From Pseudomonas psychrophila (GTDB taxonomy: Bacteria; Pseudomonadota; Gammaproteobacteria; Pseudomonadales; Pseudomonadaceae): a DNA stretch of 38,441 bases. The stretch is from NCBI RefSeq assembly GCF_001043005.1, contig NZ_JYKZ01000019.1, positions 1 through 38,441 of the forward strand, in the 5' to 3' direction. The position numbers and the translations under genes were made by a program. Of this stretch, positions 31,512 to 38,441 are shown in pieces (within the stretch, counting starts at the first letter, position 1; every line of letters begins with the position of its first letter). The notes under the pieces were generated by a model, which worked only from the letters and a program-made list of their open reading frames with translations, was not told the origin of the DNA and searched no databases.

Positions 31512-32966
31512 TTAGCTCGGTCGATAAACGCGCACATTGGCATGTCCCTCACTGAGCAAATGGTGAGCATGCAGGCGACTCATCACGCCTTTGTCGCAAT
31601 ACAACAGGTACTGACGGGTGTCATCCAGTTCCTTGAAGCGGCTGTTCAGTGCATAGAACGGCATCGCTTGTACTTCGATGCCAGCCAGTTCCAGCGGTTG
31701 ATCTTCCTGAGCATCCGGGTGACGGATGTCGATCACGATCTGGCCCGCCAGCACTTCGCTGACTTCTTCGACTTGCAAGTCCTGGCCCAATTCATCGATC
31801 ACTCGATCAATCGGCACCATTTTGGCCCGCTCAAGCGCTCGCTCAAGCACGGCCATATCGAACTGTTGTTCTTCATACTCCACGCGGTTGCGTTTGGCGT
31901 GGGTCTTGGGGTTGACCGAAATCACCCCGCAATACTCAGGCATGTGCTTGGCAAAATCGGCCGTACCGATTTCAACCGCCTGATCAATGATGTCCTGCTT
32001 ATGGCTCGCAATCAGCGGACGCAACACCAGTTTGTCGGTAGCCGAGTCAATCAGCGACAAGTTGGGCAGCGTCTGGCTCGACACCTGGGAAATCGCTTCA
32101 CCGGTGACCAGCACTTCAATTTCGAGACGTTCGGCGATACGGGTCGCAGCGCGCAACATCATACGCTTCAAAATGACGCCCATATGACTGTTATCGACTT
32201 TACCGAGAATTTCGCCCAAAACTTCTTCGAACGGAACGCTGACAAACAGCACGCGCTGCGAGCTGCCGTACTTCTTCCATATATAGTGCGCGACTTCCAT
32301 CACGCCCAGTTCATGGGCACGACCGCCCAGGTTGAAGAAGCAAAAGTGGCTCATCAGGCCGCGACGCATGATCTGGTAAGCCGCGACGGTTGAGTCGAAA
32401 CCACCGGACATCAACACCAGGGTCTGTTCCAGAGAGCCCAGCGGGAAGCCGCCTATGCTGTCGTGCTGGCTGTGAATCACAAACAACCGTTGGTCGCGAA
32501 TTTCGAAGCGCACTTCAATTTCCGGCTTTTTCAGATCAATTCCGGCCGCCCCACACTCACGACGCAGCTTGCTGCCGACGTATTTCTCGATTTCCATCGA
32601 GGTAAATGGGTGCTTGCCACCGCGCTTGCAACGCACGGAAAAAATCTTGCCGGCCAGCGCATCGCCAAAGTGCAATTTGCACTTCTCGACGACGTCGTCG
32701 AAGTCACCCAGCGGGTACTCGTCGACTTGAAGAAAATGCGCGATACCCGGCATGCAGCTCAGGCGTTCGGTCATTTCTTTCAAGGCTTTAGGGTCACTTA
32801 CGCGCGTTTGCAGCTCGATGTTGTCCCACACGCCCGTCACCACCACAGCCGGGTCCAGATCGCGGAGCACAGCACGGATGTTTTTGGCCAGTTGACGGAC
32901 GAAACGCATCCGAACCGGGCGGCTCTTGATAGTGATTTCGGGGAAGACTTTAACGATTAGTTTCAT
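31512..32966 (-). CDS. thiI: tRNA 4-thiouridine synthase ThiI with rhodanese domain
   Basis: 484 residues from ATG 32964-32966 (MKLIVKVFPEITIKSRPVRM); an in-frame extension to 33029 is not supported. Domain order: an N-terminal ferredoxin-like/THUMP region to about residue 165, the PP-loop ATP pyrophosphatase site LMSGGFDSTVAAYQIM, and a C-terminal rhodanese domain with the sulfur-carrying Cys in YLLYCDKGVMSRLHAHH near residue 456. It makes 4-thiouridine at tRNA position 8 and supplies sulfur for thiazole synthesis. It is divergent from glnA, whose regulatory region fills the gap. Confidence 0.96.
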   Translation of the reverse strand: MKLIVKVFPEITIKSRPVRMRFVRQLAKNIRAVLRDLDPAVVVTGVWDNIELQTRVSDPKALKEMTERLSCMPGIAHFLQVDEYPLGDFDDVVEKCKLHFGDALAGKIFSVRCKRGGKHPFTSMEIEKYVGSKLRRECGAAGIDLKKPEIEVRFEIRDQRLFVIHSQHDSIGGFPLGSLEQTLVLMSGGFDSTVAAYQIMRRGLMSHFCFFNLGGRAHELGVMEVAHYIWKKYGSSQRVLFVSVPFEEVLGEILGKVDNSHMGVILKRMMLRAATRIAERLEIEVLVTGEAISQVSSQTLPNLSLIDSATDKLVLRPLIASHKQDIIDQAVEIGTADFAKHMPEYCGVISVNPKTHAKRNRVEYEEQQFDMAVLERALERAKMVPIDRVIDELGQDLQVEEVSEVLAGQIVIDIRHPDAQEDQPLELAGIEVQAMPFYALNSRFKELDDTRQYLLYCDKGVMSRLHAHHLLSEGHANVRVYRPS

Positions 32967-33062
32967 GAAAACAGCGCGCGAGCAGCCTGCCAAAAAAGGG
33001 GGGCGCGGATTATAGCGGAAATTGCTCAAGGTTTAACCAGTTATCGTACAAACGGTTTTCAC

Positions 33063-33079
33063 TGCACCAAAATGGAACA
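33063..33079. promoter_or_regulatory. NtrC binding site upstream of glnA
   Basis: TGCACCAAAATGGAACA compared with the NtrC pattern TGCACCA-N3-TGGTGCA: left half 7 of 7, right half 5 of 7. It is centred about 140 bases upstream of the predicted glnA start, the usual enhancer distance. The regulator gene ntrC is in this window. Confidence 0.7.
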
Positions 33080-33183
33080 TAAACGCCTTTAATCGCTTCA
33101 TTTGAGTGCGATAAATGCGCCTAATCGGTAGTCTTCGCCTCTAACCTGCTTGAGATTGGGGCAATAAACCCAAGTCGGGGCAC

Positions 33184-33199
33184 TGGCATGCAATTTGCT
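33184..33199 (+). promoter_or_regulatory. Sigma-54 promoter of glnA
   Basis: TGGCATGCAATTTGCT has GG and GC 10 bases apart and keeps the TGGCA and TTGC blocks of the -24/-12 consensus. The start is expected near 33209, leaving about 90 bases of leader. The 332-base gap between thiI and glnA holds this promoter and the NtrC site and no gene. Confidence 0.85.
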
Positions 33200-33298
33200 C
33201 CCTTGTGAGGCAGGTTGCCTTGGCAGAGTATTCGCGCCGGCATCAACCACTTAATAAGGGCACGTAACTAACAGCCCTAAGCCACCCCGGAGGACACT

Positions 33299-34705
33299 AT
33301 GTCGAAGTCGGTTCAACTCATCAAAGATCATGACGTCAAGTGGATTGATCTGCGCTTCACTGACACCAAAGGCACTCAGCACCACGTGACCATGCCGGCC
33401 CGTGATGCGCTGGATGAAAACTTCTTTACCGACGGCAAGATGTTCGACGGTTCCTCCATTGCCGGCTGGAAAGGCATCGAAGCGTCCGACATGATCCTGC
33501 TGCCAGACGACAGCACTGCCGTTCTGGACCCGTTCACCGAACAGCCAACGCTGATCCTGGTGTGCGACATCATCGAACCTTCGACCATGCAAGGCTATGA
33601 CCGCGACCCGCGCGCCATCGCTACCCGTGCCGAGGAATACCTGAAGTCCACCGGTATCGGCGACACCGTTTTTGTCGGCCCGGAGCCAGAATTCTTCATC
33701 TTCGACCAAGTGAAGTTCAAGTCCGACATCAGCGGCTCCATGTTCAAGATCTACTCTGAACAAGGTTCGTGGATGTCCGACCAGGACGTGGAAGGCGGCA
33801 ACAAAGGCCACCGTCCAGGCGTGAAAGGTGGCTACTTCCCAGTTCCGCCGTTCGACCATGACCACGAAATCCGTACCTCCATGTGCAACGCCATGGAAGA
33901 AATGGGCCTGGTTATCGAAGTTCACCACCACGAAGTGGCAACTGCCGGCCAGAACGAAATCGGCGTGCAGTTCAACACCCTGGTGAAAAAGGCTGACGAA
34001 GTTCAGACCCTGAAATACTGCGTACACAACGTGGCAGACGCCTACGGCCGTACCGCTACTTTCATGCCTAAGCCTCTGTACGGCGACAACGGCTCGGGTA
34101 TGCACGTACACATGTCCATCTCCAAAGATGGCAAGAACACCTTCGCTGGCGAAGGCTATGCCGGCCTGTCCGACACCGCGCTGTACTTCATCGGCGGCAT
34201 CATCAAGCACGGTAAGGCACTGAACGGCTTCACCAACCCGGCTACCAACTCCTACAAGCGTCTGGTACCAGGTTTCGAAGCTCCGGTAATGCTGGCCTAC
34301 TCGGCCCGCAACCGTTCCGCTTCGATCCGTATTCCTTACGTGTCCAGCCCTAAGGCTCGCCGTATCGAAGCACGTTTCCCGGATCCAGCAGCCAACCCAT
34401 ACCTGTGCTTCGCTGCACTGATGATGGCTGGCCTGGACGGTATCCAGAACAAGATCCACCCTGGCGACGCAGCTGACAAAAACCTGTATGACCTGCCGCC
34501 TGAAGAGGCCAAAGAGATCCCACAAGTTTGCGGCAGCCTGAAAGAAGCCCTGGAAGAGCTGGACAAGGGTCGTGCGTTCCTGACCAAAGGCGGCGTTTTC
34601 AGCGACGACTTCATCGACGCTTACATCGCCCTGAAAAGCGAAGAAGAAATCCAGGTTCGTACCTTCGTACACCCGCTGGAATACGAGCTGTACTACAGCT
34701 GCTAA
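33299..34705 (+). CDS. glnA: Glutamine synthetase type I
   Basis: 468 residues. The enzyme forms glutamine from glutamate, ammonia and ATP and is a dodecamer in the cytoplasm. Visible motifs are MFDGSSIAGWKGIEASDM (beta-grasp domain), FFIFDQVKFKSDISGSMF, the GSGMHVHMS metal and ammonia site, and the adenylylation loop NLYDLPPEE with the regulatory Tyr near residue 397. It ends PLEYELYYSC. Start ATG 33299 with GGAGG 6 bases before. Control is by NtrC and sigma-54 through the upstream elements, and by adenylylation at the protein level. A clear terminator follows. Confidence 0.98.
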   Translation: MSKSVQLIKDHDVKWIDLRFTDTKGTQHHVTMPARDALDENFFTDGKMFDGSSIAGWKGIEASDMILLPDDSTAVLDPFTEQPTLILVCDIIEPSTMQGYDRDPRAIATRAEEYLKSTGIGDTVFVGPEPEFFIFDQVKFKSDISGSMFKIYSEQGSWMSDQDVEGGNKGHRPGVKGGYFPVPPFDHDHEIRTSMCNAMEEMGLVIEVHHHEVATAGQNEIGVQFNTLVKKADEVQTLKYCVHNVADAYGRTATFMPKPLYGDNGSGMHVHMSISKDGKNTFAGEGYAGLSDTALYFIGGIIKHGKALNGFTNPATNSYKRLVPGFEAPVMLAYSARNRSASIRIPYVSSPKARRIEARFPDPAANPYLCFAALMMAGLDGIQNKIHPGDAADKNLYDLPPEEAKEIPQVCGSLKEALEELDKGRAFLTKGGVFSDDFIDAYIALKSEEEIQVRTFVHPLEYELYYSC

Positions 34706-34740
34706 TCCAGTAACGCTCGCGAAAGCGGCGTGACCTGAAG

Positions 34741-34765
34741 AGGCCTCCTACGGGAGGCCTTTTTT
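34741..34765 (+). terminator. Rho-independent terminator of glnA
   Basis: AGGCCTCC, loop TACG, GGAGGCCT, then TTTTT. The C-TACG-G loop is a very stable tetraloop type. It lies 35 bases after the glnA stop, so the downstream DUF4124 and ntrBC genes need their own promoters. Confidence 0.93.
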
Positions 34766-34930
34766 ATGAGTAACGTCTTACACATACCTCGGCTATACCC
34801 AGCCAACTTCTCACCCATACCTGACAGCCACTCCAAAGCGCGATCTGTAGCTTGAGCCGACTTCCCAAACGGACGCTGCCATGACACGTGCAAACACCCT
34901 CAACGCTTTTTCCCTGTTGGCTGCCAGTTT

Positions 34931-35452
34931 GTGCGCGTCCTGCTGATCATTCTGTGGCTGATCGCCCTGCCCCTGAATGCGCAGGTGTTCAAACACATCG
35001 ACGCTGACGGCAAGACCCATTACAGCAGCACCCCGCCAAACCTGACCGGCAACTCCCCTCTGAAGCTTGCCCCGCTGAATCGCCAGCCCGCCCTGATCAT
35101 TACGCCACCGGCCAGCACTCAACAACTGCTGCCTGAAAAAGAGCCATATCCTTCTCACGCGCCCTACAAAACACTGTCCATTAACGGACTGCCTTCTGAT
35201 CAAGCGCTGCGGGCCAACAATGGAACCTTCGCGTTGCAGATCAACATTGCACCACCCTTGCACAGCCAACATCGCCTGCAATGGATGCTCGACGATCAAG
35301 CCTATGGCCAGCCCAGCTCAAGCCTCGACTTGCATCTGGTCAATATTGATCGCGGCGAGCATCGTCTTTTGGTAAACGTATTGGAAGGCAACGTTGTGGT
35401 GCAGCAGAGCCCCGTCCTGCGTTTTTACCTGCAGCGATTTCATCAGCGCTGA
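34931..35452 (+). CDS. Secreted DUF4124-domain protein
   Basis: 173 residues from a GTG start at 34931. An N-terminal signal peptide (MRVLLIILWLIALPLNAQ) is followed by the short DUF4124 domain, VFKHIDADGKTHYSSTPP, which is usual in Pseudomonas periplasmic proteins of unknown function. The remainder is proline-rich, then a beta-rich segment (LQWMLDDQAYGQPSSSLDLH, GEHRLLVNVLEGN). No ribosome site is visible before GTG. A neighbouring frame from ATG 34881 gives a 21-residue peptide overlapping the start. A DUF4124 gene between glnA and ntrB is common in Pseudomonas (from memory). Function unknown. Confidence 0.8.
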   Translation: MRVLLIILWLIALPLNAQVFKHIDADGKTHYSSTPPNLTGNSPLKLAPLNRQPALIITPPASTQQLLPEKEPYPSHAPYKTLSINGLPSDQALRANNGTFALQINIAPPLHSQHRLQWMLDDQAYGQPSSSLDLHLVNIDRGEHRLLVNVLEGNVVVQQSPVLRFYLQRFHQR

Positions 35453-35509
35453 CACTAAAAAGCTCCGTACAGCCGGTATTTTGAGGGGACTGAATCTATT
35501 CAGCTCAAT

Positions 35510-35526
35510 TGCACTATATTGGTGCA
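35510..35526. promoter_or_regulatory. NtrC binding site upstream of ntrB
   Basis: TGCACTATATTGGTGCA differs from TGCACCA-N3-TGGTGCA at a single base and extends to a perfect ATTGCAC/GTGCAAT inverted pair (35508-35528). It lies about 160 bases upstream of the predicted ntrB start point and suggests autoregulation by NtrC. Confidence 0.75.
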
Positions 35527-35652
35527 ATAGTTACTCAAATGTTCACTTACCAGCCCAATTTGGTTCAAAACGATTCTCAACCGGATCAAGAGCGCCACCT
35601 TGATGGGCTAAAAGTCCTTATTTCAGGCCATTCGCGCATCTTTTCAGAGCCT

Positions 35653-35668
35653 TGGTTTGTTTATTGCA
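35653..35668 (+). promoter_or_regulatory. Candidate sigma-54 promoter of ntrBC
   Basis: TGGTTTGTTTATTGCA keeps GG and GC at 10-base spacing, the G at the seventh position and the TTGCA block, but lacks the CAC after TGG. The predicted start is near 35679, 39 bases before the ntrB ATG. The NtrC site upstream supports it. The rest of the 265-base gap shows no gene. Confidence 0.55.
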
Positions 35669-35717
35669 TTTTCCTTGCACCAGCGCCTCACCCGCGCACG
35701 CAACCCGGGATTGGCCC

Positions 35718-36803
35718 ATGACCATCAGTGATGCCCTGCACCGACTGTTACTCGACAACCTGACCACTGCCACGCTGTTACTCAATGCTGATTTACGCCT
35801 TGAGTACATGAACCCGGCAGCAGAGATGCTATTGGCAATCAGTGGTCAACGCAGTCACGGGCAATTCATCAGCGAGCTCTTTACAGAATCCACCGAGGCT
35901 TTGCATTCGTTGCGCCAGGCGGTTGAGCAAGCGCACCCGTTCACCAAGCGCGAGGCCATGCTGACCTCACTGACAGGCCAGAACCTGACCGTGGACTACG
36001 CCGTAACGCCCATCTTGAGCCATGGCGGCACCATGCTGCTGCTTGAAGTCCACCCCCGTGACCGCCTGCTGCGCATCACCAAGGAAGAAGCCCAGCTGTC
36101 CAAGCAGGAAACCAGCAAGATGCTGGTGCGCGGCATGGCCCACGAAATCAAGAACCCGCTGGGTGGCATTCGGGGTGCTGCGCAGTTGCTGGCCCGTCAG
36201 TTGCCTGACGAAAGCCTGCGCGACTACACCAACGTGATCATCGAAGAGGCCGACCGTCTGCGTAACCTGGTGGACCGCATGCTGGGTTCCAACAAACTGC
36301 CTTCGCTGGCCATGACCAATGTCCACGAAGTCCTGGAGCGCGTGTGCAGCCTGGTTGAAGCGGAAACACAGGGCAGCATCACATTGGTGCGCGACTACGA
36401 CCCAAGCCTGCCCGACCTGCTGATAGACCGTGAGCAAATGATCCAGGCCGTACTCAACATCGTGCGTAACGCAATGCAGGCCATCGGTAGCCAAAACGAG
36501 CTGCGGCTGGGACGTATCAGCCTGCGGACCCGCGCCATGCGCCAGTTCACCATTGGCCACGTGCGTCACCGACTGGTCACCAAAATCGAAATTATCGACA
36601 ACGGACCGGGCATTCCGGCCGAGCTGCAAGACACCCTGTTCTTCCCGATGGTCAGCGGGCGCCCAGATGGCACCGGGCTAGGCCTTTCCATCACGCAGAA
36701 CATCATCAGTCAGCACCAGGGGTTGATCGAGTGTGAAAGCCACCCCGGCCACACACTCTTCTCGATCTTTCTACCACTGGAACAAGGAGCCGCATCGACA
36801 TGA
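35718..36803 (+). CDS. ntrB: Nitrogen sensor kinase NtrB
   Basis: 361 residues from ATG 35718 (MTISDALHRLLLDNLTTATL); a longer frame from 35652 would begin inside the predicted promoter. There are no membrane helices. An N-terminal PAS domain (about residues 10-115, LLNADLRLEYMNPAAEMLLA) precedes His142 in VRGMAHEIKNPLGGIRGAAQ and the ATPase motifs NIVRNAMQAI, DNGPGIPAELQD and DGTGLGLSITQNI. NtrB phosphorylates or dephosphorylates NtrC depending on PII protein and thus glutamine level. It overlaps ntrC by four bases (ATGA). Confidence 0.96.
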   Translation: MTISDALHRLLLDNLTTATLLLNADLRLEYMNPAAEMLLAISGQRSHGQFISELFTESTEALHSLRQAVEQAHPFTKREAMLTSLTGQNLTVDYAVTPILSHGGTMLLLEVHPRDRLLRITKEEAQLSKQETSKMLVRGMAHEIKNPLGGIRGAAQLLARQLPDESLRDYTNVIIEEADRLRNLVDRMLGSNKLPSLAMTNVHEVLERVCSLVEAETQGSITLVRDYDPSLPDLLIDREQMIQAVLNIVRNAMQAIGSQNELRLGRISLRTRAMRQFTIGHVRHRLVTKIEIIDNGPGIPAELQDTLFFPMVSGRPDGTGLGLSITQNIISQHQGLIECESHPGHTLFSIFLPLEQGAAST

Positions 36804-38233
36804 GCCGAAGTGAAACCGTGTGGATCGTCGACGACGACCGTTCTATCCGCTGGGTCCTGGAAAAAGCCTTGCAACAGGAAGGCATGACCACACAAAGTTT
36901 CGACAGCGCCGATGGGGTGATGAGTCGTCTGGCTCGCCAACAACCCGACGTCATTATTTCTGACATCCGCATGCCCGGCTCCAGCGGCCTGGACTTGCTG
37001 GCCAAGATTCGCGAACAGCACCCGCGCCTGCCCGTGATCATCATGACTGCCCATTCCGACCTGGACAGCGCGGTGGCCTCCTACCAAGGTGGCGCGTTCG
37101 AATACTTGCCCAAGCCGTTTGACGTCGATGAAGCCGTGTCACTGGTCAAGCGCGCCAACCAGCACGCCCAGGAGCAACAAGGCTTGGCAGCGCCCCCGGC
37201 ACTGGCCAGAACACCTGAAATCATCGGCGAAGCGCCGGCGATGCAAGAGGTGTTTCGTGCCATTGGCCGTCTTAGCCATTCCAACATCACGGTACTGATC
37301 AACGGCGAATCAGGCACGGGCAAGGAGCTGGTGGCTCACGCCCTGCATCGCCACAGTCCACGCGCTGCGTCGCCATTTATCGCGCTGAACATGGCAGCGA
37401 TCCCCAAAGATCTGATGGAATCCGAGCTGTTCGGCCACGAAAAAGGCGCCTTCACGGGAGCTGCAAACCTGCGCCGGGGTCGTTTTGAACAGGCCGATGG
37501 CGGGACCCTGTTCCTGGATGAAATCGGCGATATGCCTGCCGATACCCAAACCCGCCTGCTGCGGGTGCTGGCCGATGGCGAGTTCTACCGAGTGGGTGGG
37601 CACACGCCGGTCAAAGTTGACGTACGGATCATTGCTGCGACCCACCAGAACCTCGAAACCCTGGTTCAGGCCGGCAAATTTCGCGAAGACCTGTTCCACC
37701 GCCTGAACGTGATCCGCATCCACATCCCGCGCCTGTCTGACCGTCGTGAAGACATCCCGACCCTGGCCCGGCATTTCCTTAGCAGCGCCGCGCAAGAGCT
37801 GTCGGTAGAACCCAAGCTGCTGAAGGCCGAGACTGAGCAGTACCTCAAGAACCTGCCGTGGCCGGGCAACGTACGTCAGCTTGAAAACACCTGCCGCTGG
37901 ATCACGGTGATGGCTTCGGGTCGCGAAGTGCATATCAGCGACTTGCCGCCGGAGTTGCTGAACCTGCAGCAAGACACCTCTCCTGTCACCAACTGGGAGC
38001 AGGCGCTGCGCCAGTGGGCTGATCAGGCGCTGGGCCGTGGCCAATCCAACTTGCTCGACAGTGCAGTGCCAACCTTTGAGCGGATCATGATCGAGACGGC
38101 ACTCAAGCACACTGCGGGTCGTCGTCGCGATGCCGCGGTGCTGCTGGGCTGGGGCCGCAACACCTTGACCCGCAAGATCAAGGAACTGGGCATGAAGATC
38201 GACGGCGACGAGGAGGATGGCGACGAAGCTTAA
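36800..38233 (+). CDS. ntrC: Nitrogen regulator NtrC (sigma-54 activator)
   Basis: 477 residues. The receiver domain has its phosphoacceptor Asp55 (VIISDIRMPGSSGLDLL) and ends near KPFDVDEAVSLVKRA. The AAA+ domain has Walker A GESGTGKELVAHALH, the sigma-54 contact loop GAFTGA, Walker B GGTLFLDEIGDMP and the sensor-type GNVRQLENTCRW. The C-terminal Fis-like helix-turn-helix is HTAGRRRDAAVLLGWGRNTL followed by TRKIKELGMKI. Phosphorylated NtrC opens sigma-54 promoters of nitrogen genes; glnA and probably ntrB here are targets. The acidic tail (DGDEEDGDEA) is slightly extended. It is translationally coupled to ntrB. Confidence 0.97.
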   Translation: MSRSETVWIVDDDRSIRWVLEKALQQEGMTTQSFDSADGVMSRLARQQPDVIISDIRMPGSSGLDLLAKIREQHPRLPVIIMTAHSDLDSAVASYQGGAFEYLPKPFDVDEAVSLVKRANQHAQEQQGLAAPPALARTPEIIGEAPAMQEVFRAIGRLSHSNITVLINGESGTGKELVAHALHRHSPRAASPFIALNMAAIPKDLMESELFGHEKGAFTGAANLRRGRFEQADGGTLFLDEIGDMPADTQTRLLRVLADGEFYRVGGHTPVKVDVRIIAATHQNLETLVQAGKFREDLFHRLNVIRIHIPRLSDRREDIPTLARHFLSSAAQELSVEPKLLKAETEQYLKNLPWPGNVRQLENTCRWITVMASGREVHISDLPPELLNLQQDTSPVTNWEQALRQWADQALGRGQSNLLDSAVPTFERIMIETALKHTAGRRRDAAVLLGWGRNTLTRKIKELGMKIDGDEEDGDEA

Positions 38234-38246
38234 GGCAGATCATAGC

Positions 38247-38293
38247 CCCTCACCCCAACCCTCTCCCAGAGGCAGAGGGAGCTGATCGGTGGT
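38247..38293. repeat. Dispersed repeat after ntrC (copy 2)
   Basis: 47 bases from CCCTCACCCCAACCCTCTCC to GCTGATCGGTGGT, the same length as the copy after gshA (18934-18980) and sharing its ends. It forms a CCCTCT/AGAGGG hairpin and begins 13 bases after the ntrC stop. Confidence 0.75.
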
Positions 38294-38314
38294 GATATTG
38301 ACTGCGCGTGCGGT

Positions 38315-38441
38315 TGTAGAGACCGGTACATCCTTTACACATCTAACCGGGTACATCGTTTACACATTTACAGGCTTGAGACGCGTTTTGCACCGCGCTC
38401 AAGCCTGCCCAAAGGGTAGCTGCAAAGGTACAGATCCCACA
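38315..38441. mobile_element. Possible end of an insertion sequence (cut by window edge)
   Basis: Beginning with TGTAGAGACC at 38315, the block holds two direct copies of GGTACATC[C/G]TTTACACAT (38325-38342 and 38350-38367, 25 bases apart). A 10-bp inverted pair, CAGGCTTGAG/CTCAAGCCTG (38371-38380 and 38398-38407), follows. Repeated transposase-binding-like units after a TGT end are typical of some IS termini, but no transposase frame is inside the window and the family cannot be named. Confidence 0.3.

Noticed and set aside
33251..34672. A 473-codon minus-strand frame antisense to glnA, and similar long frames opposite tex, glgP, pckA and hslO.
   Set aside because: Each mirrors a clearly conserved gene. 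They are shadows produced by biased codon use in GC-rich DNA.
34881..34946. A 21-codon ORF (MTRANTLNAFSLLAASLCAS then C) overlapping the DUF4124 start, considered as a leader peptide or the true start before a frameshift.
   Set aside because: The DUF4124 frame already has a complete signal peptide from GTG 34931, and there is no ribosome site for the small ORF.

Overview
The window is chromosomal DNA from a Pseudomonas, most likely of the fluorescens lineage. This is inferred from the protein families, the gene order (hutF-hutC-hutD-hutU, rimB-rimK, ompR-envZ, tex, gshA, argA, argE, fbp, typA, thiI, glnA, ntrB-ntrC) and the Pseudomonas-type REP palindromes scattered between genes. About thirty protein genes are supported. 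No rRNA, tRNA, CRISPR array, integrase or complete transposon is visible.

Layout. 1-3316: part of the histidine-utilisation locus. The start of hutU, then hutD and the repressor gene hutC, lie on the minus strand, with hutF divergent. A sigma-54 type promoter and HutC-type operators are readable. 3362-7034: a plasticity pocket holding a RecQ-family helicase, a brnT-brnA toxin-antitoxin pair, a small DUF1493 protein and a five-copy tandem array of REP inverted pairs (period about 128 bp). 7060-11856: pckA, hslO (with a good heat-shock promoter), hslR, and rimB-rimK. 11913-14081: the ompR-envZ (amgRS-like) two-component system, with a REP-like palindrome between the two genes. 14440-18928: tex, a hotdog thioesterase and gshA. 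18929-22228: a DUF3077 gene preceded by a strongly structured RNA-like leader, then argA and argE. 22385-28623: a CYTH-domain protein, two lipoproteins, fbp and glgP. 28892-38233: a YkgJ cysteine-cluster protein, typA, thiI, glnA, a DUF4124 protein and ntrB-ntrC. 38234-38441: a dispersed repeat and a direct-repeat block that may be the end of an insertion sequence.

How the genes fit together. Nitrogen control links the two ends. NtrBC at the right end reads nitrogen status. glnA has an NtrC-type site and a -24/-12 promoter, ntrBC appear to have their own NtrC site and -24/-12 promoter, and hutU also has a -24/-12 promoter whose start point lies under the HutC operator. Carbon metabolism is represented by pckA, fbp and glgP. 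Stress and envelope functions are represented by hslO, hslR, ompR-envZ, tex and typA.

Most of the window is conserved core genome. The most unusual sequence is in the intergenic regions: the REPIN tandem array (6392-6987), the folded leader before the DUF3077 gene (19169-19298), the possible coupling of a 33-codon ORF to rimB, and the predicted NtrC/sigma-54 autoregulation of ntrBC.
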